Assembly (NCBI RefSeq): GCF_004214815.1
Contig: NZ_CP035926.1
Span: 124,001-188,000 of the forward strand
Source: Aliarcobacter thereius LMG 24486
GTDB taxonomy: Bacteria > Campylobacterota > Campylobacteria > Campylobacterales > Arcobacteraceae
Length of the DNA: 64,000 bases
Direction: 5' to 3'
Position 1 is the stretch's first letter, and every line of letters starts with the position of its first letter. Positions 55,420-64,000 of the stretch are shown piece by piece. Below the pieces are notes generated by a model that saw nothing but the letters and a program-made list of their open reading frames with translations, made no database searches and had not been told where the DNA came from. The translations under genes and the position numbers were made by a program.

Positions 55420-55773
55420 ATGAAAGAGACACTTTTTGTTTATGGAACACTTATGCCAAATTGTCCAAATGCTTATGTATTAGAAAATATTGTAGGAAAA
55501 TTTGTACCTGCAATTGTAAAAGGAAAATTAATTGATGCTGGTTGGAGTGCTGGTATGGGATATCCTGGAATTAGGCTTGAAATGGGAGAGGATATTATTC
55601 ATGGATTTTTGTTTTATTCTGATAATTTAATAAATCATTGGGAAAATCTTGATATCTTTGAAGGAGAAGAATTTGTAAGAACTCCTGTAACAGTTGAAAG
55701 ATATGATGAGGTTTTGGTAGAAACATTTATTTATACATTAAAAGATGAGATTATAGAAGAAGAGAGTTACTAA
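55420..55773 (+). CDS. Gamma-glutamylcyclotransferase-like (AIG2/GGACT fold) protein
   Basis: 117 residues with FVYGTLMPNCPNAYVL at the start (YGxL motif), IKGKLIDAGW-like KGKLIDAGWSAGMGYPGI, and the catalytic-type Glu in LDIFEGEEF. This fold cyclises gamma-glutamyl-amine or related substrates. 4 bases behind lrgB and 22 before the Aas fusion, probably one operon. Confidence 0.85.
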   Translation: MKETLFVYGTLMPNCPNAYVLENIVGKFVPAIVKGKLIDAGWSAGMGYPGIRLEMGEDIIHGFLFYSDNLINHWENLDIFEGEEFVRTPVTVERYDEVLVETFIYTLKDEIIEEESY

Positions 55774-55795
55774 AATATTTTAAAAAAGGAAAAAT

Positions 55796-58700
55796 ATGAA
55801 AAGAATTGAGAGTTTAATACTTATAAAAATTGCATTTTTATTTGTTGTTTTTTGTAATGCTGTTGTTGATGTATCTCATAAAATTCTTCTTCAAAATATA
55901 GCTTTTAAGATTTTTGATGGTTCAACTCAAGTTATATGGGTATCTATTGTAAATGCTTTAATTATTCTTCCTTTTTTACTTTTATTTACCATAAGTGGAT
56001 ATTTATCAGATAAATACAATAAAAAAGATATTTTGGTATATGGTGCTTTATCATCTTTTTTATTGGCAAGTTTTATGATATTTACATATATTATTGGAAA
56101 CTTTTATTTTGCTATGTTTGGTTTATTTTTATTGGCTGTTCAAAGTGCAATTTATGGTCCAGCAAAACTAGGAATAATATTAGATATTTATGGAAAAAAG
56201 AATTTATCAAAAGGTAATTCAGCAGTTCAAGCAATATCTATTGTGGCTATTTTATTTGCTATTGGAGTTACTTCTTTTATATTTGAAAGCTTTTATGATA
56301 CAAATAATCTTAGTAATTTAAGCTCAAAAGATGAATTACTTGTAGCTATTTTGCCATTGGCTTATTATATTTTACCTATTGCATTTTTAGAGATGATAGT
56401 TTCATTTTTATTTTTAAAGAAAGTAAGTACAAATTATACAAAATCAGAAATACTATTTTTTGATAAAAAAGAGTTTTTTAAAGGTAGATTGTTAAAACAA
56501 AATATAAAACATATCTATTCTCAAAATGTAATATTCTTATCTGTAATTGGATTATCATTGTTTTTTGGAGTTTCACAAGCTATGCTTGCAGTTTTCCCAT
56601 CTTTTGCAAAAATGTATTTAGGAATTGAAGATGTTTTTGTAATAAATGGAATAATAGCTTCTTCAGGAATTGGTATCGCACTTGGTGCAATAGTTTATTC
56701 AAGAATTTCAAAATTTTATATAGAAATAGGGACTATTCCTTTATCATTTATTGGAATGGCATCTATGATATTTTTATCAACAATATTTCAAACACCATTT
56801 TTATTGGCAATAATATTTTTGATGTTTGGTTTTTTTGGTGGAATGTTAGTAGTTCCTTTAAACTCTTTAATACAATTTAATGCAAAGAAAAAACTTCTAG
56901 GAACAATTTTAGCAGGGAATAATTGGTTTCAATCTTTATTTATGTTTTTGATGCTTTGTATTACTACAATTGTATCTTTTTATGAGCTAAATCCACTTCA
57001 TACAATATATTTAATTCTTCTTGTTATTGCTTTTGGTTCTGTTTATACAATCTATAAATTACCACAATCTTTGTTGCTTTTGTTTTTGAAATTTATTGTT
57101 GGCTTGAAATATAAACTTGAAGTTAATGGAATAAAAAATATTCCATCTCAAGGTGGAGTTTTACTTTTAGGAAATCATATCTCTTGGATTGATTGGGCAA
57201 TTATTTTAATGGCAGTTCCAAGAGAAGTAAAATTTGTGATGGATAAAACTATATATGAGAAATGGTATTTAACTTGGCTTTTAAAGATATTTAGAACAAT
57301 ACCAATTTCAAGTTCTTCTAGTAAAAGTACAATAAAAACTATTGCAAAAGAGCTTGATGAAGGAAATGTTGTTGTTTTATTTCCTGAAGGTGCAATTACT
57401 AGAAATGGGCATTTAGGAGAATTTAAAAGAGGATTTGAGAAGATTTTAGAATTTACTACAAATGAAGATATAAAAGTTGTACCTTTTTATATAAGAGGAC
57501 TTTGGGAATCAATGTTTAGTAGAGCAAATAAAAGATTTAAGAATTCTAAAAAAACAAATAGAGTAACAGTATCTTTTGCAAGAATGATGAATAAAAATAG
57601 TGCAGATATAGTAAGTATAAAAAATGAAGTTTTTTCTTTATCAAACCAAGCTTGGCTTGAACATATCCAAGTGATGAAACCATTAAATGAAGTCATTTTT
57701 GAAAGATTGATTGAAGTATCAAATGAGACAATATTTGTTGATAATACAGGTGCAAGTTTGAGTGGAAATAGATTTTTGACAGTAGCAATTTTATTTAAAA
57801 ATCTATTTAGAAAAAGGTTAAAAGAGAAAAACATAGGAATACTTCTACCTACAAGTTGTGCAGGAGCTTTTATAAATTATACAGTTTTATTAATGGGAAA
57901 AACAGCAGTTAATCTTAATTTTACAGCTTCAATAGAAAGTTTAAAACTATCAATAAAAGAGGCAAATATTAAAAATATCATAAGTTCTAAAAGGTTTATT
58001 GATAGATTAGAAGCAAGAGAAATAAAAATAAAAGAAGTTTTTGAAGATATAGATTTAATATTACTTGAAGATGAAAGAGCAAATATTAGTAAATTAAAAT
58101 CACTATTTATCTTTTTTTCTATTAGTTTTTTACCAACTTTTATCTCAAAGATTTTTTATCTAAGAAAAACAAAGAAAGATGATACTTCAATTATATTATT
58201 TTCATCTGGAAGCGAAGGAATACCAAAAGGAATAGAGCTAAGTGGAGAAAATATTTTAGGAAATGCAGAACAAATTGCAAATATATTAAATGTAAATGAA
58301 GATGATGTTATTTTGGCTTCTCTTCCACTTTTTCATGCTTTTGGAATAGTTGTAACTACATATTTACCACTAATTGAAGGAATAAAATGTGTTGCAGTTG
58401 CTGATCCAACTGATGGTTTAAGTGTAGCAAAAATGACAAGTAAACATAAAGCTACATTTATTTGTGGAACATCGACTTTTTTTAGACTTTATACAAGAAA
58501 TAAGAAGATTCATCCACTTATGTTTGATAGTTTAAGAATAGTTATTGCTGGAGCTGAAAAATTAAGAGATGATGTAAGATTTGAGTTTAAAAAGAGATTT
58601 GGAAAAGATATATTAGAAGGATATGGAACAACGGAGACTTCACCCGTTGCTTGTTGTAATCTTCCAGATAAAATATCAGAAACATTTGATGTGCAAATAG

Positions 58701-59263
58701 GTCAAAAAATTGGAACAGTTGGAATGGCAATTCCAGGAACAGATATAAAAATTGTTGATCCAGATAATTTTAAAGAGTTAAATGTAGATGAAGAAGGGAT
58801 TATTTTAATATCTGGTATTCAGGTTATGAAAGGATATTTAAATGATGAAGAGAAAACAAAAAGTGTTTTAAAAACTATAAAAGGAAGAACTTATTATATA
58901 ACAGGAGACAAAGGAAAACTCGATAGTGATGGTTTTTTAACTATTGTTGATAGATATTCGAGATTTGCAAAGATTGCTGGTGAGATGATAAGTTTGGGAT
59001 TAGTTGAAGAAAAGATATCAACTATTATTGATGATAGTAATATTGATATTATGGCTTTGAGTACTGAAGATGAGAAAAAAGGTGAAAAGATAATTTTACT
59101 TATTACGAATGTAAATGAAGAGTTTATAAAAGAGCTAAAAGAGAAAATAATAAGAGATTTTGACAATAAATTAGCTATTCCTGAAACTATAAAAATCATA
59201 GAAGATATCCCAAAGCTAGGAAGTGGAAAAAGAGATTATGAAAGTGCAAAAAGTTTAATATAA
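55796..59263 (+). CDS. LplT-PlsC-acyl-ACP synthetase fusion (lysophospholipid uptake and reacylation)
   Basis: The 1155-residue protein joins three functions. Residues 1 to about 420 are an MFS transporter of LplT type (about 12 helices). From about 440 to 620 is a PlsC-type acyltransferase with NHISWIDW and FPEGAITRNG. From about 640 to the end is an AMP-binding acyl-ACP synthetase with IILFSSGSEGIPKGI, YGTTETSPVACCN and TGDKGKLDSDGFLTIVDR. In E. coli the last two are Aas and the first is LplT. Here all three are one chain, so imported lysophospholipid would be reacylated directly. AAAGGAAAAAT precedes the start. Confidence 0.92.
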   Translation: MKRIESLILIKIAFLFVVFCNAVVDVSHKILLQNIAFKIFDGSTQVIWVSIVNALIILPFLLLFTISGYLSDKYNKKDILVYGALSSFLLASFMIFTYIIGNFYFAMFGLFLLAVQSAIYGPAKLGIILDIYGKKNLSKGNSAVQAISIVAILFAIGVTSFIFESFYDTNNLSNLSSKDELLVAILPLAYYILPIAFLEMIVSFLFLKKVSTNYTKSEILFFDKKEFFKGRLLKQNIKHIYSQNVIFLSVIGLSLFFGVSQAMLAVFPSFAKMYLGIEDVFVINGIIASSGIGIALGAIVYSRISKFYIEIGTIPLSFIGMASMIFLSTIFQTPFLLAIIFLMFGFFGGMLVVPLNSLIQFNAKKKLLGTILAGNNWFQSLFMFLMLCITTIVSFYELNPLHTIYLILLVIAFGSVYTIYKLPQSLLLLFLKFIVGLKYKLEVNGIKNIPSQGGVLLLGNHISWIDWAIILMAVPREVKFVMDKTIYEKWYLTWLLKIFRTIPISSSSSKSTIKTIAKELDEGNVVVLFPEGAITRNGHLGEFKRGFEKILEFTTNEDIKVVPFYIRGLWESMFSRANKRFKNSKKTNRVTVSFARMMNKNSADIVSIKNEVFSLSNQAWLEHIQVMKPLNEVIFERLIEVSNETIFVDNTGASLSGNRFLTVAILFKNLFRKRLKEKNIGILLPTSCAGAFINYTVLLMGKTAVNLNFTASIESLKLSIKEANIKNIISSKRFIDRLEAREIKIKEVFEDIDLILLEDERANISKLKSLFIFFSISFLPTFISKIFYLRKTKKDDTSIILFSSGSEGIPKGIELSGENILGNAEQIANILNVNEDDVILASLPLFHAFGIVVTTYLPLIEGIKCVAVADPTDGLSVAKMTSKHKATFICGTSTFFRLYTRNKKIHPLMFDSLRIVIAGAEKLRDDVRFEFKKRFGKDILEGYGTTETSPVACCNLPDKISETFDVQIGQKIGTVGMAIPGTDIKIVDPDNFKELNVDEEGIILISGIQVMKGYLNDEEKTKSVLKTIKGRTYYITGDKGKLDSDGFLTIVDRYSRFAKIAGEMISLGLVEEKISTIIDDSNIDIMALSTEDEKKGEKIILLITNVNEEFIKELKEKIIRDFDNKLAIPETIKIIEDIPKLGSGKRDYESAKSLI

Positions 59264-59267
59264 GAAC

Positions 59268-59287
59268 ATATCAAGATATGTTGATAT
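59268..59287. promoter_or_regulatory. Candidate ArsR operator upstream of arsC
   Basis: ATATCAA-N6-TTGATAT is a 7-bp dyad that overlaps a second dyad, AACATATC/GATATGTT (59265-59282). It lies 53 bp before arsC and only 5 bp behind the Aas stop. It is an inferred binding site for the ArsR-type regulator of the operon; no footprint data. Confidence 0.4.
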
Positions 59288-59339
59288 ATTTAAGATAAAA
59301 TTAGATAATATTCAAAACTTAAAAATAAAAAGGTTTTAT

Positions 59340-59738
59340 ATGAAAAAAGTTTTGATTTTATGTACAGGAAATTCTTGCAGAAGTATCATGGCTGAAGCAT
59401 TAATAAATGCAAATTTAGATGGAATTAGTGCAGATAGTTCAGGTGTAAAAGCAAGTGGAAAAATAAATCCAAATGCAAAAAAACTATTAGAAAACAAGGG
59501 GATTTGGAAAGAAGAGTATCATAGTAAAACTATTGATAAAGTAATAAATAATGATTATGATTTAGTTGTAACTGTTTGTGACCATGCAATACAAAATTGT
59601 CCTGTATTTCCAAAAAAAATAAAGACTCTTCATATCTCTTTCGAAGATCCAAGTGGAAAAGATTTTGAAGCATTTGAAGAAACATATAAAAAAATAAAAG
59701 ATATATTGCTTCCTAAAATTAATGATTTTTTTAAATAA
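59340..59738 (+). CDS. arsC: Arsenate reductase, low-molecular-weight phosphatase type (thioredoxin-coupled)
   Basis: 132 residues reducing arsenate to arsenite. P-loop CTGNSCRS (about 8) and the redox pair in VTVCDHAIQNCPVFP (about 79 and 86) match the pI258 ArsC mechanism of three cysteines. AAAAAGG precedes the start. First gene of the ars operon, followed by the regulator and pump. Confidence 0.94.
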   Translation: MKKVLILCTGNSCRSIMAEALINANLDGISADSSGVKASGKINPNAKKLLENKGIWKEEYHSKTIDKVINNDYDLVVTVCDHAIQNCPVFPKKIKTLHISFEDPSGKDFEAFEETYKKIKDILLPKINDFFK

Positions 59739-59747
59739 AGGAATAAA

Positions 59748-60056
59748 ATGGAAATATTTTTACAAACGGTATCTTCTGTGAATGATGAAACAAGAGTTAA
59801 AATTCTACACTTTATAAATATTCATAAAGAGCTTTGTGTATGTGATATAGAAAGTTCATTTGAAATGATACAATCAAGGATTTCAAGGCATTTAAAAATA
59901 TTAAAAGATGCTGGATTTTTAAAAGTTAATAGAAGAGGAAAGTGGGCTTATTATAGTATTAGAACACCACTTGATATTTTTAGACAAAATATTTTAAAAG
60001 AGATTGAGTATTTAAATCTTGAACTTCCAAATTTAAAAAAAGCTTGTGAAATATGA
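59748..60056 (+). CDS. arsR: ArsR/SmtB-family arsenic-responsive repressor
   Basis: 102-residue winged-helix protein. The metal-binding helix contains ELCVCDIESSF, the CxC-D motif typical of As(III) sensors, with SRISRHLKILKDAGFLKV as recognition helix and RRGKWAYYSI as the wing. A third cysteine is near the C-terminus (KKACEI). It should repress arsC-arsR-arsB and release on arsenite. The stop overlaps arsB by 4 bases. Confidence 0.92.
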   Translation: MEIFLQTVSSVNDETRVKILHFINIHKELCVCDIESSFEMIQSRISRHLKILKDAGFLKVNRRGKWAYYSIRTPLDIFRQNILKEIEYLNLELPNLKKACEI

Positions 60057-61306
60057 TTTTACCAATATCTATATTTTTGATAACACTTTTGTTTATCATA
60101 ATTCAACCAAAAAATATACAAATAGGAACAAGTGCAGTTATTGGAGCAATATTTGCACTTGTTTTTGGAGTTGTTAGTTTTAATGATGTTTTAGAAGTAT
60201 CAAATATTGTTTGGGATGCAACTTTAGCTTTTATTGGAATTATTATTTTATCTATGGTTTTAGATAAAATTGGATTTTTTGAATGGGCTGCATTAACAAT
60301 GGCACATTTTTCAAAAGGAAGTGGAGTAAAAATGTTTATTTACTCTATTTTACTTGGAAGTTTTGTATCAGCACTTTTTGCAAATGATGGAGCAGCTTTA
60401 ATTCTAACACCAATATTATTAGCAAAAATGAGAGTATTAAATTTAAATATTAAAACAATTATTGCTTTTTTACTTGCAGGTGGATTTATAAGTGATAGTG
60501 CTTCTTTACCTTTTGTTTTCTCAAATCTTACAAATATTGTAACAGCAAACTATTTTAATATTGGATTCATAGAATATTTTTCAAATATGATTATTCCATT
60601 TATTGTAAGTGTGTCTGTTTCAATAATATTTTTATATTTAATTTTAAGAAAAGATATACCAAAAAGAGTTGATATAAGTTTATTAAAAGAGCCAAAAAGT
60701 GTTATTAAAAATATAAAATTATTTTATTTTTCATGGTTTTTCTTACTCTTACTTCTTTTGGCTTATTTTGTGTCGGACACTTACAGCTTACCTATTTCAA
60801 TATTTGCTCTAGGAGGAGCAATTATATTTTTAATAATTGCAAGTTTATCAAAAAGTGTAGATGCAAAGAGCATAATAAAAGATGCTCCATGGCAAATTGT
60901 TTGGTTTAGTATAGGACTTTATATTGTTGTTTATGGATTAAAAAATGCTGGACTTACAGATGAACTTACAATTTTAATGCAATATTTATCAACAAAAAGT
61001 GATTATATAGCTGTTGTTTCAACTGGATTTATAAGTGCAATATTAAGTGCTTTTATGAATAATATGCCAACAATTATGATTATGGATATAGCTTTAAAAG
61101 ATATAGGAAATGAAGCTATGATTTATGCAAATATTATAGGATGTAATCTAGGACCAAAAATGACACCTTTTGGAAGTTTAGCTACACTATTATGGCTTTA
61201 TGTTCTTTCTCAAAAAGGAGTAAAAATAAGCTTCTTAGAGTATAGTAAATTTGGTTTACTAATTACTCCACCTGTACTTTTAATTGTACTTTTAAGCTTA
61301 ATATGA
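60053..61306 (+). CDS. arsB: Arsenite efflux transporter ArsB
   Basis: 417 residues with about ten to eleven hydrophobic helices. Family segments: SNIVWDATLAFIGIIILSMVLD, LFANDGAALILTPILLAKM and NNMPTIMIMDIALKD, plus GCNLGPKMTPFGSLATLLWL near the end. It belongs to the ArsB/NhaD-like superfamily and should export arsenite, using proton motive force. Translation is coupled to arsR. Confidence 0.93.
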   Translation: MILPISIFLITLLFIIIQPKNIQIGTSAVIGAIFALVFGVVSFNDVLEVSNIVWDATLAFIGIIILSMVLDKIGFFEWAALTMAHFSKGSGVKMFIYSILLGSFVSALFANDGAALILTPILLAKMRVLNLNIKTIIAFLLAGGFISDSASLPFVFSNLTNIVTANYFNIGFIEYFSNMIIPFIVSVSVSIIFLYLILRKDIPKRVDISLLKEPKSVIKNIKLFYFSWFFLLLLLLAYFVSDTYSLPISIFALGGAIIFLIIASLSKSVDAKSIIKDAPWQIVWFSIGLYIVVYGLKNAGLTDELTILMQYLSTKSDYIAVVSTGFISAILSAFMNNMPTIMIMDIALKDIGNEAMIYANIIGCNLGPKMTPFGSLATLLWLYVLSQKGVKISFLEYSKFGLLITPPVLLIVLLSLI

Positions 61307-61365
61307 AACCAATTAGTATCCTAAAATAGTTAAAATATTAAAAAATATATTATAAAAGGCAAAAT

Positions 61366-62520
61366 GTGATAAAAATAGCTATTTTTTACCATTTTTTCAT
61401 CTTAGGATGTTTTAGTTTTGGTGGACCTATTGCTCATATTGGATATTTTAGAAAAAGATTTGTTGAAAAATTAAGATGGCTAAGTGATGAAGAGTTTTCA
61501 AAAATTGTAGCACTTAGCCATTTATTACCAGGACCTAGTTCTTCGCAAGTCGGATTTACAATTGGACTTAAAAAAGGTGGAATCTTTGGTGCTTTTTTAG
61601 CTTTTATTGCATTTACTTTACCATCATTTATATTTTTATATCTTATTTGGTATTTTGGAATTTTAGAAGGAGAAAATAACTATATAAAAAGTACTATTTA
61701 TGCTTTAAAACTTTTTGCTGTACTTATTGTAATTGATGCTGTTTTAGCTATGTTTAATAGCTTTTGTAAAGATTATAATACAAAAGCAATTTTTATCTTT
61801 GCATCTATTTCTTTTATATTTTTCTCTTCAATCTTTAATCAATTTATCATTTTAATAATTTGTGGAGTTTTAGGTTTTTTATTTATTAAGAAAGATGAAG
61901 ATAATAAAAACCAGAAACTATCTTTACCAAATATATACTTTTTATTTATATTCTTAATTTTACTTATATTAGCTTTTATTTTTGAATTTAGGAATGAATA
62001 TTTAAAACTATTTCTTGATTTTTATAAAAGTGGTAGTTTGGTTTTTGGTGGTGGACATATTGTTTTGCCATTGTTACAGGATAATTTACAAAATCAAGTT
62101 TCAAATGAGACTTTTTTAATATCATATTCTTTAGCTCAAACAGTTCCAGGACCTATGTTTACAATAGCTACATATTTAGGAGCAGATATTTTAAAAGATA
62201 ACTCTTTTTTAGGAGCTATTATTGCAACTTTTGGAATTTTTTTAGGAGGTTTTTTACTTATATTATCTTTTTATAAGAGTTATGAAAGTTTATCTCAAAA
62301 CAAAATTCTAGCAAAAATTATTATGGCTATAAATGCTTGTGTTGTTGCTCTTTTATTTTCAACTCTTGTAAAAAATATTATCCCAAGTGCAATATTCTCT
62401 ATTTACGATATTTTATTATTATTTATTGGATTTATTTTAATTAGATATATGAAAATAAATATATTTTATATTATATTTGGATATATTCTTTTTTTCTTAA
62501 TTAAGAACTTTTTTGTATAG
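61366..62520 (+). CDS. chrA: Chromate transporter (ChrA, long-chain type)
   Basis: 384 residues in two CHR domains. The first has GCFSFGGPIAHIGYFRKRFV and LPGPSSSQVGFTIG; the second FGGGHIVLPLLQDN and LAQTVPGPMFTIATYLGA. About ten hydrophobic helices. The start is GTG at 61366 with AAAAGG upstream; the nearby ATG is in another frame. It lies 59 bp behind arsB on the same strand and may share its transcript, giving a metal-oxyanion resistance block. Confidence 0.9.
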   Translation: MIKIAIFYHFFILGCFSFGGPIAHIGYFRKRFVEKLRWLSDEEFSKIVALSHLLPGPSSSQVGFTIGLKKGGIFGAFLAFIAFTLPSFIFLYLIWYFGILEGENNYIKSTIYALKLFAVLIVIDAVLAMFNSFCKDYNTKAIFIFASISFIFFSSIFNQFIILIICGVLGFLFIKKDEDNKNQKLSLPNIYFLFIFLILLILAFIFEFRNEYLKLFLDFYKSGSLVFGGGHIVLPLLQDNLQNQVSNETFLISYSLAQTVPGPMFTIATYLGADILKDNSFLGAIIATFGIFLGGFLLILSFYKSYESLSQNKILAKIIMAINACVVALLFSTLVKNIIPSAIFSIYDILLLFIGFILIRYMKINIFYIIFGYILFFLIKNFFV

Positions 62521-62529
62521 GAATATAAT

Positions 62530-62631
62530 TTGGTAAAAGAGTTTAATAGATGGGATATTATAGGTACGATTACTATTTTTGTAGGAGTTCTTATAATACT
62601 TTTAGGAAATCAAAGAAGTATAGATAGTTAG
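62530..62631 (+). CDS. Tiny single-helix membrane protein behind chrA
   Basis: A 33-residue ORF starting with TTG: MVKEFNRWDIIGTITIFVGV, then a hydrophobic end and NQRSIDS. One membrane helix (about 11-27). TAGGAAT around the chrA stop supplies the ribosome-binding site. Too short for family assignment; might be a small accessory protein of the transporter. Confidence 0.45.
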   Translation: MVKEFNRWDIIGTITIFVGVLIILLGNQRSIDS

Positions 62632-62635
62632 TATT

Positions 62636-64000
62636 TTATTTTCTTGAGATATCTATATTAAACTCCACAATCATATTTTGGGCAAGATTGTGTAAAGCTA
62701 TCTTTTCTTTTGTATCTTTTGATAAAGAGCTAATGGCTAAAATATTTTTATGAAACTTTTTTAAGAATTCTAATATCTTTATAGATTTTGGATGAGGATT
62801 TTCTAGATTTGCATTTAATGAAATTAATTTTAATGCAAGTTCAGCTTTTCCCATAAACAAAGCATAGTTTAATGCACTAACTCCAAAGTTATCAACTTGG
62901 TTTATCAAATTATCACTATTTTTTCTTAAAAACTTTATATATTTTACTTTATCTTGTAAAACAGCTGTATGAATAAGAGTTCTTCCTTGATTATCTAAAA
63001 TATCAAAAGAGGCATTTAATTCTACAAATAATTTAATAAATTCATCTTTTTGATGAATTATAGAGTAGCTAAGTGCTGTATATCCATCTTTATCTTTTTC
63101 ATCTATATTTAGACCTATTTTAATAAGGTTTTTAATAGTTTTTATAAGCTTTTCTTGATTTGTACTATTTTTGATAATATCTTGTTTTATTAATCTAAAT
63201 AAAATATTATCTCCATTTTTATCTTTTTTATTTATATCAAGATTAAATGAGATTAAAATTCTAAATATTGAGAAATTAAAATTAAGTAAAGAGCTAAAAA
63301 ATAGAGGTTCATTTTTTGAATTTAGTTCATTTACATCAAGCTTATATTTTTTTATCAATTCTTCTAAAAGCTCTTTATATCTTCTATTTTTTGAAATAAG
63401 TCCTAGTAAATCTTCATGAATAGTTGTTTTATTTTCAATATGTAAAATTATATTGATTAAAAACTCTAAAAGATTTATATTGTCCCTATTTCTATAATCA
63501 ATTTTTGCTCCATTTATATTTAAAAGATCAATAGAATCAAGAGTAGAAAAACCACCTAAAACTAGATAAAAAAGAGGAGTAAATCCAAAACTATTTTGTT
63601 TATTTAGATTCTGTTTTGGAAGATTAAGAATAGCAAAATCAATAAGTTCTTTGTCACTTGTTTTTGCGATTTCAAATATTATTGATTCAGAATTTTTATT
63701 TAAACTCTCTTTATTTATATCTGTTTGAAATAATCTTTTAATCAATTTTCTTTGAGAATCTAGCTTCTTTTTATCTTTTAATTTTAAGAAATATTCACAA
63801 GCAAACATTAAAATATTTTTACCAAAACTATTTTTGCTATCTAAAGAGTGCCCTTTTTCTTCAATCTTTTTTATAAGTTTATAAGCAGCTTCACCTTTAG
63901 TTACCAAAAAAAATAAGAAGTTTTCACCTGATTTATTATTTAATAGTGGATTCGCACCATAATCAATAAGAAGTGAAGCAATAGGATATTTTTCTAAAGA
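62636..64000 (-). CDS. Ankyrin-repeat protein, 5' end outside the window
   Basis: The frame is open to the last base (the region before the TTG at 63907 reads LLIDYGANPLLNNKSGENF), so the N-terminus lies beyond the window. At least ten ankyrin-like units are seen. Clear examples are DKDGYTALSYSIIHQKDEFI, NQGRTLIHTAVLQDKVKYI, FGVSALNYALFMGKAELALK and FGFTPLFYLVLGG. No signal peptide is visible in this part. Ankyrin proteins mediate protein binding; no partner is evident. It ends 5 bp from the tiny ORF behind chrA. Confidence 0.88.
   Translation of the reverse strand, partial: SLEKYPIASLLIDYGANPLLNNKSGENFLFFLVTKGEAAYKLIKKIEEKGHSLDSKNSFGKNILMFACEYFLKLKDKKKLDSQRKLIKRLFQTDINKESLNKNSESIIFEIAKTSDKELIDFAILNLPKQNLNKQNSFGFTPLFYLVLGGFSTLDSIDLLNINGAKIDYRNRDNINLLEFLINIILHIENKTTIHEDLLGLISKNRRYKELLEELIKKYKLDVNELNSKNEPLFFSSLLNFNFSIFRILISFNLDINKKDKNGDNILFRLIKQDIIKNSTNQEKLIKTIKNLIKIGLNIDEKDKDGYTALSYSIIHQKDEFIKLFVELNASFDILDNQGRTLIHTAVLQDKVKYIKFLRKNSDNLINQVDNFGVSALNYALFMGKAELALKLISLNANLENPHPKSIKILEFLKKFHKNILAISSLSKDTKEKIALHNLAQNMIVEFNIDISRK

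Overview
The window is AT-rich chromosome of a Campylobacterota bacterium, most probably Arcobacteraceae (Aliarcobacter/Arcobacter-like). The grounds are protein character (short ThiC, LuxS, stand-alone MnmD, ThiF with a fused ThiS-like N-terminus, a NFACT protein of about 440 residues, an LplT-PlsC-acyl-ACP synthetase fusion), very low GC, frequent TTG starts and tight short operons. The species call is inference. Most of the window is core genome. Three stretches are accessory or decayed.

Layout. 1-5.6 kb: the 3' part of metH, a DoxX protein, a membrane protein, mnmD and luxS; MetH and LuxS both belong to methyl-cycle/homocysteine metabolism. 5.7-8.1 kb: an AAA ATPase plus HNH nuclease pair resembling a Septu (PtuAB)-type defence module, broken by one in-frame stop and one frameshift in a poly-A tract. 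8.1-11.4 kb: an Mla-type ABC lipid transport operon (permease with N-terminal STAS, ATPase, MCE protein, lipoprotein). 11.4-14.6 kb: an AbrB-type membrane protein, a HAD phosphatase and a family 5 solute-binding protein. 14.7-21.2 kb: a thiamine operon under a TPP riboswitch (speE-like gene, thiC, thiS, thiF, thiG, thiH, a TenI/ThiE homologue, thiD). 21.2-23.6 kb: rpsI, rplM, prfA, rpsT on the minus strand. 23.6-27.4 kb: glmM, lspA, leuC, mobA. 27.4-30.3 kb: a sulfide-oxidation-like set (Tat-exported flavoprotein, small membrane protein, triple-rhodanese protein). 30.4-33.5 kb: thrS-infC and rpmI-rplT. 33.6-38.7 kb: proteins of unknown function and a NFACT protein. 38.9-43.3 kb: cdsA, dxr, tsaD, a SUI1/YciH-like protein and cutA.

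43.3-47.9 kb: a tRNA array (Pro-His-Arg-Leu-Gly) split between Leu and Gly by a 4.05-kb element. The element is bounded by an 18-bp duplication of the tRNA-Leu 3' end. It carries a tyrosine integrase that has lost its N-terminus to a nonsense codon, a small coiled-coil protein, a RepL-like replication protein with four 20-bp quasi-palindromic iterons, and an unexplained structured non-coding block with a two-copy repeat of about 128-bp period. It looks like a small plasmid captured in the chromosome.

47.9-64 kb: an AraC/GyrI-like regulator, an orphan OadG plus biotin-carrier pair, an Aat-like protein and a chemoreceptor with a C-terminal EWESF tether, transketolase, an LrgA/LrgB pair with a gamma-glutamylcyclotransferase-like gene, the Aas fusion, an arsenic operon (arsC-arsR-arsB), a chromate transporter with a tiny membrane ORF behind it, and an ankyrin-repeat protein running off the end.
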